DNA from: Actinomycetota bacterium
GTDB lineage: Bacteria > Actinomycetota > Actinomycetes > Nanopelagicales > Nanopelagicaceae
NCBI GenBank assembly: GCA_009704515.1
Contig: WLDZ01000019.1
Coordinates: 1 to 11,866 of the forward strand
Direction: 5' to 3'
DNA: 11,866 bases
This document shows positions 1 to 7,245 of the stretch, one piece after another. The position numbers and the translations under genes are program-made. The notes under the pieces are model-generated. The model searched no databases, was not told the DNA's origin, and saw only the letters and a program-made list of their open reading frames with translations. Position 1 is the stretch's first letter, and every line of letters begins with the position of its first letter.

Positions 1-25
1 CACAAAGGTCATCCGCCCAGAATAA
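1..25 (+). CDS. rpsF: 30S ribosomal protein S6, C-terminal end (partial)
   Basis: Only the last codons are inside the window. Read from base 2, they give TKVIRPE followed by a TAA stop at 23-25. A basic tail ending in a V-I/L-R-P motif is what I know from actinobacterial S6 proteins, and rpsF is the expected gene before ssb, rpsR and rplI. S6 binds 16S rRNA in the 30S platform together with S18, whose gene lies downstream here. The call rests on seven residues plus gene order, so identity is likely but not proven from this window alone. Confidence 0.7.
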
Positions 26-36
26 ATATCCACAAA

Positions 37-119
37 GTCGAGAAATTATCTCGACGATGTCGGTATGGGCGAGTAACTTAATAGCACGGACTCAACCAGC
101 AGAGAACCCACAAGGTTCT
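37..119 (+). promoter_or_regulatory. rpsF-ssb leader with two hairpins
   Basis: The 121-bp gap between the rpsF stop and the ssb start holds two short perfect inverted repeats. The first is GTCGAGA at 37-43 pairing with TCTCGAC at 49-55, with a 5-nt loop. The second is AGAACC at 103-108 pairing with GGTTCT at 114-119, also with a 5-nt loop. Neither is followed by a T-tract, so they do not look like intrinsic terminators. They could tune expression between rpsF and ssb or be RNA processing sites; that is inference. A 25-codon ORF (57-134) spans the gap but has no visible ribosome binding site. Confidence 0.3.
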
Positions 120-146
120 GATATCAGAGAATAGAAGGAGTGAAAA

Positions 147-659
147 ATGGCAGCAGGAGATACAACAATCACATTAATCGGCAACCTTGTTGACGATCCA
201 GAGCTTCGCTTTACCCCATCGGGTGCAGCGGTAGCTAAATTCCGTGTTGCTTCAACCCCTCGTTACTTAGATCGAACAACTAACGAGTGGAAAGATGGCG
301 AGAGCCTCTTCCTTCAATGCAATATCTGGCGTCAGGCTGCTGAGAATGTTGCTGAGTCATTAACTAAGGGAATGCGCGTCATTCTTACAGGTCGACTTAA
401 GCAGCGTTCATATGAGACAAAAGAAGGCGAGAAGCGCACAGTATTTGAGGTTGAAGTAGATGAAGTAGGTCCATCACTTCGCAATGCAACAGCTAAGGTC
501 ACTCGTACACAACGAGCACCTGGCGCTGCAGGCGGAAATGGAGGGGGCTTCTCAGCTCCCGCTGCTGACTTTGCTGATGATCCTTGGGCTGCAGCTTCAA
601 CGTCACCAGCTGGTGGTGGATGGGGATCTCCATCTACAACCGACGAACCTCCATTTTAA
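147..659 (+). CDS. ssb: Single-stranded DNA-binding protein
   Basis: SSB coats single-stranded DNA during replication, recombination and repair, and recruits partner proteins through its C-terminal tip. The 170-residue product has an N-terminal OB-fold (about residues 4-112) with the typical start [18 protein letters not shown] and the conserved Trp in [11 protein letters not shown] Gly/Ala/Ser-rich flexible linker follows (about 122-163), then the acidic-hydrophobic tip DEPPF (166-170), the family's usual interaction peptide. The ATG is preceded by a good ribosome binding site, GAAGGAG at 134-140, six bases upstream, which fixes the start. It lies in the conserved rpsF-ssb-rpsR-rplI cluster, 62 bp before rpsR. 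The length and intact tip indicate a functional main SSB rather than a shortened paralogue. Confidence 0.97.
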   Translation: MAAGDTTITLIGNLVDDPELRFTPSGAAVAKFRVASTPRYLDRTTNEWKDGESLFLQCNIWRQAAENVAESLTKGMRVILTGRLKQRSYETKEGEKRTVFEVEVDEVGPSLRNATAKVTRTQRAPGAAGGNGGGFSAPAADFADDPWAAASTSPAGGGWGSPSTTDEPPF

Positions 660-721
660 ATCCGTAACTAAACCATTCCTACTACTTAAAAAATAGCTAG
701 GGCCCGAAAAGGAGCACCATA

Positions 722-1009
722 ATGGGAGCAAGAAATAACCGTAACCTCAAAGAGGTTAAGAATAAGGGCGCGAAAGCAGCTGCCCTTAATAAGAAGTTCA
801 AGAAGAAGCCTTGCAGCTTCTGTCGTGACAAGGTCTCATATATCGATTACAAAGATATTGCGACCCTTCGTAAGTACATCTCAGATCGCGGCAAAATCCG
901 CGCTCGCCGTGTCACAGGTGCATGTACACAACATCAGCGCGCAGTAGCAACAGCTGTTAAGAACAGCCGTGAAGTTGCACTACTGCCTTACACATCTTCA
1001 GCGAAGTAA
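722..1009 (+). CDS. rpsR: 30S ribosomal protein S18 (cysteine-containing form)
   Basis: S18 binds with S6 on the platform of the small ribosomal subunit. The 95-residue sequence carries the S18 core: IDYKD at 41-45, [17 protein letters not shown] at 50-66, and an [13 protein letters not shown] end. A CxxC pair (C31, C34) and a later C68-x2-H71 suggest the zinc-binding 'C+' form of S18. Some actinobacteria also carry a cysteine-free paralogue that replaces it under zinc starvation; whether one exists here cannot be seen. The ATG follows a strong AAAAGGAG at 707-714 with seven bases of spacing. rplI starts 15 bp after the stop, and its ribosome binding site overlaps this gene's stop codon, so the two are co-transcribed and probably translationally linked. 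Confidence 0.97.
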   Translation: MGARNNRNLKEVKNKGAKAAALNKKFKKKPCSFCRDKVSYIDYKDIATLRKYISDRGKIRARRVTGACTQHQRAVATAVKNSREVALLPYTSSAK

Positions 1010-1024
1010 GGAGATAAGCCAACT

Positions 1025-1471
1025 ATGAAACTTATTCTTACTCGTGAAGTAGCAAAGCTCGGCGTAGCCGGTGACGTTGTTACAGTAAAAGATGGTTATG
1101 CACGTAACTTCCTCCTTCCACGCGGTGCAGCAATTGCATGGACCTCAGGTGGAGAGAAGCAGATCGAAGGTATTCGTCGCTCACGCGCTGCGCGCGAGAT
1201 CCGCGATATCGATCACGCTAAAGAGATCAAGGCGACTCTCGAGTCAGCTAAGGTCACCGTTGCAGTCAAGACAGGTGTTGCAGGTCGCCTCTTCGGTTCA
1301 GTAACCGACAAGGACATCGCAGCAGCTATCAAGAGCACAACAAAGCTTGATATCGATCGCCACACAATTAAGACAACTGGTCACATTAAGAAGGTTGGCT
1401 CATACTCAGTAAAGGTCTCACTCGGACATAACATTGTCGCGACTGTAGCTTTCACGGTAGTAGCTGCTTAA
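1025..1471 (+). CDS. rplI: 50S ribosomal protein L9
   Basis: L9 binds 23S rRNA near the L1 stalk and helps keep translational fidelity. The 148 residues match the usual length. The N-terminal domain shows the L9 signature GDVVTVKDGYARNFLLPRG (16-34), followed by a long, charged connecting helix (about 45-80) and a C-terminal RNA-binding domain with GRLFGSVT (87-94) and a final VKVSLGHNIVATVAF-type strand. The ribosome binding site AAGGAG (1008-1013) overlaps the rpsR stop. It is the last gene of the rpsF-ssb-rpsR-rplI unit, because a strong intrinsic terminator begins about 20 bp after its stop codon. Confidence 0.97.
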   Translation: MKLILTREVAKLGVAGDVVTVKDGYARNFLLPRGAAIAWTSGGEKQIEGIRRSRAAREIRDIDHAKEIKATLESAKVTVAVKTGVAGRLFGSVTDKDIAAAIKSTTKLDIDRHTIKTTGHIKKVGSYSVKVSLGHNIVATVAFTVVAA

Positions 1472-1490
1472 TTACATAACAGTTTAAAAC

Positions 1491-1535
1491 TAGAAGCGCC
1501 CTCACTTTCTCTAGTGGGGGCGCTTCTTGCTTTCT
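1491..1535 (+). terminator. Intrinsic terminator after rplI
   Basis: GAAGCGCCC (1493-1501) pairs perfectly with GGGCGCTTC (1518-1526). The stem extends inwards through TCACT (1502-1506) and AGTGG (1513-1517), leaving a 6-nt loop, and outwards by one A-T pair. This makes about 15 pairs with one G-U wobble. A T-rich stretch (TTGCTTTCT) follows the stem. It separates the ribosomal-protein operon from dnaB, which must then have its own promoter. Confidence 0.9.
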
Positions 1536-1563
1536 CAAGATATGAGATTTCAGAGAGCAATCT

Positions 1564-1680
1564 CTCTCCACAGAGATCCACGCCTAAAGCCGGAGTTATC
1601 CACCCTTAACCGCACTTCTCCACAAGTTATCCCCACCCGTATACACAGGAAATCGCTACTTACCCACACCTTTACCCACA
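1564..1680 (+). promoter_or_regulatory. Tandem array of DnaA-box-like sites upstream of dnaB
   Basis: Against the DnaA box consensus TTATCCACA, this stretch holds, all on the same strand: TTATCCACC (1596-1604), TTCTCCACA (1616-1624), TTATCCCCA (1627-1635), TTACCCACA (1660-1668) and TTACCCACA (1672-1680), each 8 of 9. Weaker copies are CTCTCCACA (1564-1572) and GTATACACA (1639-1647), each 7 of 9. Start-to-start distances between 1596 and 1672 are 20, 11, 12, 21 and 12 bp, close to multiples of a helical turn. A -10-like TATACA (1640-1645) sits inside the array. It may control dnaB, titrate DnaA, or belong to an origin. The pattern is directly visible; DnaA binding is inferred. Confidence 0.6.
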
Positions 1681-1723
1681 CCCATCTTCGCTTTTGTCGG
1701 TGGAAGGTGGGAAGTTTCATCCC

Positions 1724-3196
1724 GTGAGCATCGCTGAATTCCCATCCAATACCCCTCGAAGCGTCGGGGTTGAATTCGAGCGCACTCCGCCTCAAGATCT
1801 TCAAGCAGAACAATCAGTTCTCGGCGGAATGTTGTTATCAAAAGATGCAATTGCAGATGTTGTCGAAGTTTTACGTTCACGCGATTTCTATCGCCCAGCG
1901 CACGAGTTAATTTTTGAAGCAGTACTTGATCTATATGGTCGCGGTGAACCAGCCGATGCAATTACTGTCTCTGCCGAACTCACAAAACGCGGTGAGATTG
2001 CACGCGCAGGTGGCGCACCATATCTACATACTCTTATCTCATCTGTTCCAACTGCAGCTAATGCTGGTTATTACGCAAAGATTGTTTTAGATCATGCAAT
2101 TATGCGTCGCCTTGTTGAGGCTGGAACCAAAGTTGTACAACTTGGTTATGATCAAAATGGCGAAGTTGATGATGCAGTAGATGCAGCGCAAGCAGAAATT
2201 TATGCAGTAACCGAACGTCGCTCATCCGAAGATTATGTGCAACTCAGCACGCTGTTGCCACAAGCCCTCGATGAGATCGAAGCAATCTCTAAAGGCACAG
2301 GTATCGAAGGTGTCAAATCTGGTTTCCGCGATCTAGATTTATTAACACATGGTTTTCACCCCGGCAACATGATTATTTTGGCGGCGCGTCCAGCAGTTGG
2401 AAAATCAACTCTTGGTCTTGATATCGCGCGACATGCAGCAATTCACGAAAACCAAACTGCTGTTATCTTCTCACTCGAAATGTCGAAATCTGAAATTACA
2501 ATGCGTATGTTGTCGGCCGAAGCCCGAGTTGGACTTAACAATATTCGCTCAGGTCAACTCAGTGATGATGAGTGGGCAAAACTTGCACGACGTATGGGCG
2601 AAATCTCTGATGCGCCATTGTTTATTGATGATTCACCAAACCTTTCAATGATGGAGATTCGCGCAAAGGCTCGTCGCCTCAAGCAGCGCCATGATCTCAA
2701 ACTTATTGTTATTGATTATTTGCAGCTGATGACTTCAGGTAAAAAAGTTGAAAACCGTCAGCAAGAAGTTTCTGAGTTCTCACGCCAAATTAAGCTGATG
2801 GCAAAAGAGCTCAATGTCCCTGTTATTGCTATCTCTCAGCTCAACCGTGGACCTGAACAACGCTCTGATAAGAAGCCAATGCTCTCTGACCTTCGCGAAT
2901 CCGGCTCTATCGAACAAGATGCTGACGTTGTAATCCTCTTGCACCGCGAAGATATGTACGATGCACAGAATCGTGCGGGTGAGGCAGATCTTCATGTTGC
3001 AAAACACCGTAACGGACCAACCCGCACCATTGCAGTCTCTGCACAACTTCACTTTGCGCGATTCTTTGATCTTGCACAATCTCAACCGATGCGTTCATTC
3101 GATGAACCGAAGAGCGCCCCACCAGGATATGTACCTACATCTCCGTATGGAGATCAACAACCATCCGAACCTGGCGATGGTGGCTGGAACGAATAA
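1724..3196 (+). CDS. dnaB: Replicative DNA helicase DnaB
   Basis: DnaB is the hexameric 5'-3' helicase that unwinds the replication fork and binds primase. On the GTG start at 1724 the protein is 490 residues. The N-terminal domain begins TPPQDLQAEQSVLGGMLLSK and includes RDFYRPAHELIFEA. The RecA-like C-terminal domain has Walker A ARPAVGKST (about 221-229), Walker B LIVIDYLQL (about 327-335), and the SQLNRGPEQR and KHRNGPTRT motifs. No intein interrupts Walker A, unlike in some mycobacteria. I chose GTG 1724 because AAGGTGG (1704-1710) can serve as its ribosome binding site. An in-frame TTG at 1694 would add 10 residues but has no such site. The stop is 2 bp from the convergent transporter gene's stop. 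DnaA-box-like sites precede it. Confidence 0.96.
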   Translation: MSIAEFPSNTPRSVGVEFERTPPQDLQAEQSVLGGMLLSKDAIADVVEVLRSRDFYRPAHELIFEAVLDLYGRGEPADAITVSAELTKRGEIARAGGAPYLHTLISSVPTAANAGYYAKIVLDHAIMRRLVEAGTKVVQLGYDQNGEVDDAVDAAQAEIYAVTERRSSEDYVQLSTLLPQALDEIEAISKGTGIEGVKSGFRDLDLLTHGFHPGNMIILAARPAVGKSTLGLDIARHAAIHENQTAVIFSLEMSKSEITMRMLSAEARVGLNNIRSGQLSDDEWAKLARRMGEISDAPLFIDDSPNLSMMEIRAKARRLKQRHDLKLIVIDYLQLMTSGKKVENRQQEVSEFSRQIKLMAKELNVPVIAISQLNRGPEQRSDKKPMLSDLRESGSIEQDADVVILLHREDMYDAQNRAGEADLHVAKHRNGPTRTIAVSAQLHFARFFDLAQSQPMRSFDEPKSAPPGYVPTSPYGDQQPSEPGDGGWNE

Positions 3197-3198
3197 AG

Positions 3199-4119
3199 TT
3201 AAGCCGCAGCCGTCTTGCTGCGATCTGCAATATAGATTCCGATAAGCACAACGAGAGCACCCATCAATTGGATTAAGTCCCAACCCTGACTTAACCAAAT
3301 CCATGCAAGGCCACCAGCTAATACAGGTTCAATCATTCCTAAAACACTGCTCTTTGATGCGCTCAAAATTCGCAGACCGCTAATTACAAAGAGATAAGGA
3401 ACGATAGTTCCCATCACAACAATCCAGAGCAATAAGACCCATCCAGGATATTGATTGCCTGCCAGATACCCATGGAGATCGAGGTCCTTAGAGAAAATAT
3501 CGGTTGGGAAGTTCCAGATTGGTAGCACCAGAATCCAGAAAATTGAAGCGACACCTAAACCGATGATGGTTGAACCCATCGGATGGCGATTCTTTCCAAA
3601 TTTTTCACCCATTAAAAAATAACCAGCTAAGGCAAATGCGCTACCGAGGGCCGCGGCAAGGCCAAGGAGATCAAATTTAAATCCATCCCAAATTTTTGTG
3701 AGTAAAACTAGCCCTACAAGTGAAAGACCAATAGCTATCCACATATCTTCGCTGACATTGCCCTTGCGAACATACTTGATCCAGAGCGCTACCCAGATAG
3801 GTGCGGTAAATTCGATAACAAGAACAAGGCCGAGTGGAAGTCCGCGTTCGATACCAAGGAAATAACCCACATTTACCAGGGCAAATCCAACAACACCCAA
3901 GGCAACCGCCAGAGGGATATCTGCCTTTGATAAACGCAAGAGATCGCGTTTGAAGATGAGGGCAAAGACAATTAAAAGGGCGAAAGCTGAAATCGCGCGA
4001 ATCTGCGCTAGCCGGAAAGCCGAGAGCTCTTCCAGAACAACAGTTGAGACGATGCCATTGACCGAGAAAGTGAGAGCGCCAAGAAAGATATAAAGCTCGC
4101 CGCGATGGTTTTTCAACAC
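3199..4119 (-). CDS. EamA/DMT-family transporter (10-TM permease)
   Basis: This is an integral membrane permease of the drug/metabolite transporter superfamily. The 306 residues are almost all hydrophobic and form two EamA repeats of about five helices each. The first repeat ends near residue 142 with the typical EFTAPIWVALW (103-113). The second carries SSVLGMIEPVLAGGLAWIWLSQ-type sequence (from 257) and a final helix ending at about 297. The family exports amino acids, metabolites or drugs; the substrate cannot be told from sequence. The frame is closed by TAA at 4129-4131, so only GTG 4119 or TTG 4116 can start it. Both lie inside a strong hairpin and neither has a clear ribosome binding site. 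It follows the acyl-CoA dehydrogenase gene after 35 bp on the same strand. Confidence 0.88.
   Translation of the reverse strand: MLKNHRGELYIFLGALTFSVNGIVSTVVLEELSAFRLAQIRAISAFALLIVFALIFKRDLLRLSKADIPLAVALGVVGFALVNVGYFLGIERGLPLGLVLVIEFTAPIWVALWIKYVRKGNVSEDMWIAIGLSLVGLVLLTKIWDGFKFDLLGLAAALGSAFALAGYFLMGEKFGKNRHPMGSTIIGLGVASIFWILVLPIWNFPTDIFSKDLDLHGYLAGNQYPGWVLLLWIVVMGTIVPYLFVISGLRILSASKSSVLGMIEPVLAGGLAWIWLSQGWDLIQLMGALVVLIGIYIADRSKTAAA
3203..3222 (-). terminator. Possible weak terminator at the transporter gene end
   Basis: CGCAGC (3205-3210) and GCTGCG (3217-3222) form a 6-bp stem with a 6-nt loop, inside the last codons of the minus-strand transporter gene. Reading the minus strand, the stem is followed by GCTTAACTTTATT, which is only moderately T-rich. 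On the plus strand no T-tract follows, so for dnaB it would at most act as an RNA 3'-end stabiliser. The dnaB and transporter genes converge with just 2 bp between stops. Confidence 0.3.
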
Positions 4120-4130
4120 GCGGCGAGCTT
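4081..4130 (-). terminator. Perfect 12-bp inverted repeat with T-rich tail, overlapping the transporter start
   Basis: AAGCTCGCCGCG (4093-4104) and CGCGGCGAGCTT (4119-4130) are perfect inverted copies around a 14-nt loop. On the minus strand the stem is followed by TATATCTTTCTT, so it resembles an intrinsic terminator placed 24 bp after the stop of the acyl-CoA dehydrogenase gene. Unusually, it contains the start codon of the next gene (GTG 4119 at the stem edge, TTG 4116 in the loop) and its first codons. It may terminate most readthrough, hide the transporter start, or both. Confidence 0.6.
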
Positions 4131-4154
4131 ATCTTAAGAAGTAGCTTTAAATCT

Positions 4155-5981
4155 CTAGAAGGCACCCTCTGCGATATCCATAATTGAGCTATCTGTTGCT
4201 TCTACGATCTTGCGATCTGCAGTGATATGCGGAAGTACAGTGCTCACAAAGAACTTAGCTGATGCAATTTTTCCGGTATAGAAATCTACATCCTTACCTG
4301 TCGCTGTCGGTAACTTCTCCGCTGCGATATCTGCCTGGCGCAAGAGCAACCAAGAGATGATGACATCACCAACAGCCATCAAAGCTCGTGAAGTGCTTAA
4401 GCCAACCTTGTAAATCTCTTCAGATTTTTCTTGAGATGCCATGGCATGTCCTACGAGTACACCGATGATTCCATTGAGATCCCCAAGTGCCTTAGCAAGT
4501 GCTTGCTTCTCGGCAGCATGTACGCCACCAGTTTCAGTAAAAGCTTGAATCTCTTTACCGAGTAGACCGAGTGCACGTCCACCATCTTTAACAACCTTAC
4601 GGAAGAAGAAATCGAGACCCTGGATTGCAGTTGTGCCTTCATACAAAGTATCAATTTTGGCGTCGCGCACATATTGCTCAAGTGGCCAATCTTGCGTAAA
4701 GCCAGAACCGCCGAATGTTTGTAGTGATTCGGTACCAAGTAGCGTCCAAGAACGCTCTGATCCAAAACCCTTTACAACAGGAAGTAATAAATCATTGAGC
4801 GCTTCCATCTTCTTCAACTTATCTTCATCGCCAGCTTCGCGCGCAAGTTCAATCTCATCTTGAATAGTCGCGGTGTAGAGAACAAGGGCTCTCATACCTT
4901 CAGAATAAGACTTTTGGACCATGAGTGAGCGACGTACATCTGGATGATGAATGATGGTGACACGCGGCGAAGCCTTATCGTTCATTACCTTCATATCTCC
5001 GCCTTGAACGCGGGTTTTGGCATATGACAACGCTTGCTGGTAACCGGCTGAAAGAGTTGCAATCGCCTTTGTTCCCACCATCATGCGAGCAAATTCAATA
5101 ACTTTAAACATCTGCGCAATACCTTCGTGGACATCTCCCAAGAGATAGCCAACTGCAGGCTCTTTTTCACCTAAGTTCATTTCACATGTGGCAGAGACAT
5201 TGAGTCCCATCTTGTGTTCTACGTTAGTAACGTAAACGCCATTACGCTTTCCTAGATCGCCCGTTTTGTGATCAAACATAAATTTTGGAATCAAGAAGAG
5301 TGAGAGACCCTTTGTACCTGGACCTCCGCCTTCACGGCGAGCAAGAGTAAAGTGCATAATGTTTTCATAGATATCAGCATCACCTGAAGTGATAAAACGC
5401 TTTGTACCAGTGATATGCCAAGTTCCATCTGGTTGTTGCACGGCCTTTGAGCGACCAGCACCAACGTCAGAACCAGCATCTGGTTCTGTTAACTGCATTG
5501 TTGCGCCCCAATGGCGATCAACCATGTGCTTCGCCATAATTTTTTGTTCAGGTGTTCCTAATACATATGCAACATGAGCGAATGCATAACCAGATGCATA
5601 GATATGGATTGCAGGGTTTGACCCAAGCACCATCTCTGCGATTGCCCAACGAAGTGATGGAGGAACTTTTGTTCCACCGAGTTCGACTGGTGCATCTAGG
5701 CTCCACCAACCTTGGTCAATAAATGCCTTATAAGATTTTTTGAAACTCTCTGGAAGCTTTACTTCGCCAGTTGCCTTATCGAAGATTGTTCCAATGCGAT
5801 CGCCATCAACAAAAGATGCGGCGAGATCATTTTCAGTAATGCGCTTAATCTCATCAAGCATTCCTGTTGCTGTATCTCTATCAATCTCAGAGTAGAGAGA
5901 TGTACCGAGAATCTTCTCGCGACCAAAGAGGTCGAATAGGCAGAATTCGATATCGCGGGTATTTGATATGTAATGGCTCAT
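4155..5981 (-). CDS. Acyl-CoA dehydrogenase, FadE5-like
   Basis: This FAD enzyme would carry out the first step of fatty-acid beta-oxidation, making the trans-2-enoyl-CoA. The 608 residues exceed the roughly 380-400 of classical acyl-CoA dehydrogenases and match the long FadE5 type of mycobacteria, which I recall as about 611 residues with the same MSHY start and a similar acidic AAF end. The FAD/substrate signature [12 protein letters not shown] lies at 163-174. The catalytic base is probably E448 in LYEGTTAIQ. The C-terminal region (about 460-608) is the extra helical domain of this subfamily. ATG 5981 has GGTAGGA upstream (complement of 5992-5998), 10 bp away. The partner electron-transfer flavoprotein is not in the window. 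A hairpin terminator follows. Chain-length preference cannot be read from sequence. Confidence 0.95.
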   Translation of the reverse strand: MSHYISNTRDIEFCLFDLFGREKILGTSLYSEIDRDTATGMLDEIKRITENDLAASFVDGDRIGTIFDKATGEVKLPESFKKSYKAFIDQGWWSLDAPVELGGTKVPPSLRWAIAEMVLGSNPAIHIYASGYAFAHVAYVLGTPEQKIMAKHMVDRHWGATMQLTEPDAGSDVGAGRSKAVQQPDGTWHITGTKRFITSGDADIYENIMHFTLARREGGGPGTKGLSLFLIPKFMFDHKTGDLGKRNGVYVTNVEHKMGLNVSATCEMNLGEKEPAVGYLLGDVHEGIAQMFKVIEFARMMVGTKAIATLSAGYQQALSYAKTRVQGGDMKVMNDKASPRVTIIHHPDVRRSLMVQKSYSEGMRALVLYTATIQDEIELAREAGDEDKLKKMEALNDLLLPVVKGFGSERSWTLLGTESLQTFGGSGFTQDWPLEQYVRDAKIDTLYEGTTAIQGLDFFFRKVVKDGGRALGLLGKEIQAFTETGGVHAAEKQALAKALGDLNGIIGVLVGHAMASQEKSEEIYKVGLSTSRALMAVGDVIISWLLLRQADIAAEKLPTATGKDVDFYTGKIASAKFFVSTVLPHITADRKIVEATDSSIMDIAEGAF

Positions 5982-5983
5982 GG

Positions 5984-6011
5984 CGGTATTTTCCTACCGA
6001 CCAGTAACTTA
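5984..6011 (-). promoter_or_regulatory. Candidate promoter and operator of the acyl-CoA dehydrogenase gene
   Basis: In the 82-bp gap shared with dcd, the minus strand carries a TANNNT -10 candidate, TAAGTT (complement of 6006-6011), which would place transcription start about 18 nt before the ATG. It abuts an imperfect dyad, TACTGGTCGGTA (complement of 5995-6006; 8 of 12 positions symmetric). A second dyad, CGGTA-N6-TACCG (5984-5999), spans the ribosome binding site. Small dyads over a promoter of a beta-oxidation gene suggest a TetR-type repressor site, but no regulator gene is adjacent and no -35 is convincing. Confidence 0.3.
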
Positions 6012-6051
6012 CGCAAGTGGTGGCGGTCAGCTTTTTGCGCCCCCCAGATAG

Positions 6052-6057
6052 TAGGCT
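6052..6057 (+). promoter_or_regulatory. Candidate -10 element for a leaderless dcd transcript
   Basis: TAGGCT fits the TANNNT -10 pattern and ends six bases before the GTG start of dcd. The upstream sequence has no purine-rich ribosome binding site. Both facts point to transcription starting at the start codon itself, a common arrangement in actinobacteria. No clear -35 was found. This is inference from spacing. Confidence 0.4.
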
Positions 6058-6063
6058 CGGCGC

Positions 6064-6642
6064 GTGCTACTAAGTGACCGAGATATCCGTGCCCAAATTG
6101 CCGAAAAACGCGTAGGGGTCGAGCCTTTCTCTGATGCGATGATCCAGCCCTCCTCGGTTGATGTCCGCCTCGATAAGTTCTTCCGCGTCTTCGAAAACCA
6201 TAAATATGAGGTCATCGATCCGGCACTGGAACAACCCGAACTCACTCGCGAGATTGTCGCTGAAGATGGTGAAGCTTTTATCTTGCACCCAGGCGAATTC
6301 GTTCTCGCTAGTACCTATGAAGTAATTACTCTCCCCGACGATATTGCCGGACGGCTAGAAGGAAAATCATCACTCGGCCGCCTGGGATTGTTGACTCACT
6401 CCACTGCAGGATTTATCGATCCAGGTTTTTCGGGGCACATCACACTCGAGCTTTCTAATGTGGCAAACCTGCCAGTGAAGTTATACCCAGGGATGAAAAT
6501 CGGGCAGCTCTGTCTGATTAAACTCTCATCGCCAGCAGAACACCCATACGGTTCAGCGCAATACCTCAACCGTTACCAGGGCCAGCGCGGGCCAACCGCT
6601 AGCCGTTCATTTATGAACTTTCACCGCAGTACTATTAAATAA
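6064..6642 (+). CDS. dcd: dCTP deaminase, probably bifunctional dUMP-forming (DCD:DUT type)
   Basis: The enzyme deaminates dCTP to dUTP. The actinobacterial form also cleaves dUTP to dUMP, feeding thymidylate synthesis without building up dUTP. The 192 residues are nearly collinear with the mycobacterial protein as I recall it: start [22 protein letters not shown] (28-37), then the conserved block [20 protein letters not shown] (97-116) and [17 protein letters not shown]. The expected catalytic Glu is E129, and A115 falls in the position known to affect dTTP inhibition. YQGQRGPT (171-178) is the C-terminal lid. Bifunctionality is inferred from this resemblance. The start is GTG at 6064 without a ribosome binding site, so the mRNA may be leaderless. 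lemA follows after 38 bp on the same strand. Confidence 0.96.
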   Translation: MLLSDRDIRAQIAEKRVGVEPFSDAMIQPSSVDVRLDKFFRVFENHKYEVIDPALEQPELTREIVAEDGEAFILHPGEFVLASTYEVITLPDDIAGRLEGKSSLGRLGLLTHSTAGFIDPGFSGHITLELSNVANLPVKLYPGMKIGQLCLIKLSSPAEHPYGSAQYLNRYQGQRGPTASRSFMNFHRSTIK

Positions 6643-6680
6643 CCGGGAATATCAACCGGGGAAAACGGGTTGAATACACC

Positions 6681-7232
6681 ATGGAAATAATTATTGTTCT
6701 TGCCGTACTTGGTCTCATCGCGCTCTTCTTTGTCGCGCAATATAACCGCCTTATCAGACTCAACATCACTGTTGATGAGGCATGGGCACAGATTGAGGTT
6801 CAACTCAAGCGTCGTGCAGATCTGATCCCAAATTTAGTTGAGACCGTTAAAGGTTACGCAACCCACGAACAAGGAACACTTGACGCTGTTATTACAGCGC
6901 GCGCTGCCTCAACTAGTGCAACCACGGTTGGTGAAGTAGCAAAAGCAGATGGCGCGTTAACCAACGCACTTCGTGGTTTATTAGCCGTTGCTGAGGCGTA
7001 TCCAGATCTAAAAGCATCAGCGAACTTTCTCTCATTACAAGAAGAACTTTCTACAACTGAGAATAAAGTTTCATTTGCGCGCCAGTTCTATAACGATAAT
7101 GTCCGCAATCTCAACCAAGCTGTTGCAACAATTCCAACAAGTTTCTTCGCCGGCTTTGCAAAGGTTGAAGCACGTAACTTCTATGAAGTTGAAAACCCAG
7201 CAGATCGCGAAGTTCCCAACGTAAAGTTCTAA
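6681..7232 (+). CDS. lemA: LemA family protein
   Basis: LemA proteins are membrane-anchored helical-bundle proteins of uncertain function, often encoded beside HtpX-type proteases. The 183 residues have one N-terminal membrane helix (about 2-19, no cleavage site seen), followed by the family block YNRLIRLNITVDEAWAQIE and KRRADLIPNLVETVKGYA (43-60), then a soluble helical domain with FARQFYNDNVRNLNQAV and a C-terminal VENPADREVPNVKF. The short cytoplasm/outside topology is typical for the family. The ribosome binding site is weak; GGGGAAAACGGG lies before the ATG. htpX starts 13 bp after the stop, which supports co-transcription and a shared envelope quality-control role. The latter is inference from neighbourhood. 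Confidence 0.93.
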   Translation: MEIIIVLAVLGLIALFFVAQYNRLIRLNITVDEAWAQIEVQLKRRADLIPNLVETVKGYATHEQGTLDAVITARAASTSATTVGEVAKADGALTNALRGLLAVAEAYPDLKASANFLSLQEELSTTENKVSFARQFYNDNVRNLNQAVATIPTSFFAGFAKVEARNFYEVENPADREVPNVKF

Positions 7233-7245
7233 GGCTCACCAATTA

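Noticed and set aside
1552..1567. AGAGAG / CTCTCT hairpin after the rplI terminator
   Set aside because: A 6-bp simple-sequence stem without a T-tract or other context is easily produced by chance.
1694..1723. Earlier TTG start for dnaB adding 10 residues
   Set aside because: No ribosome binding site precedes the TTG, whereas AAGGTGG lies between it and GTG 1724; the extra residues do not resemble DnaB N-termini I know. It cannot be fully excluded.
2380..2410. Possible intein insertion at the DnaB Walker A site
   Set aside because: The Walker A motif is continuous and the protein length is normal, so no intein is present.
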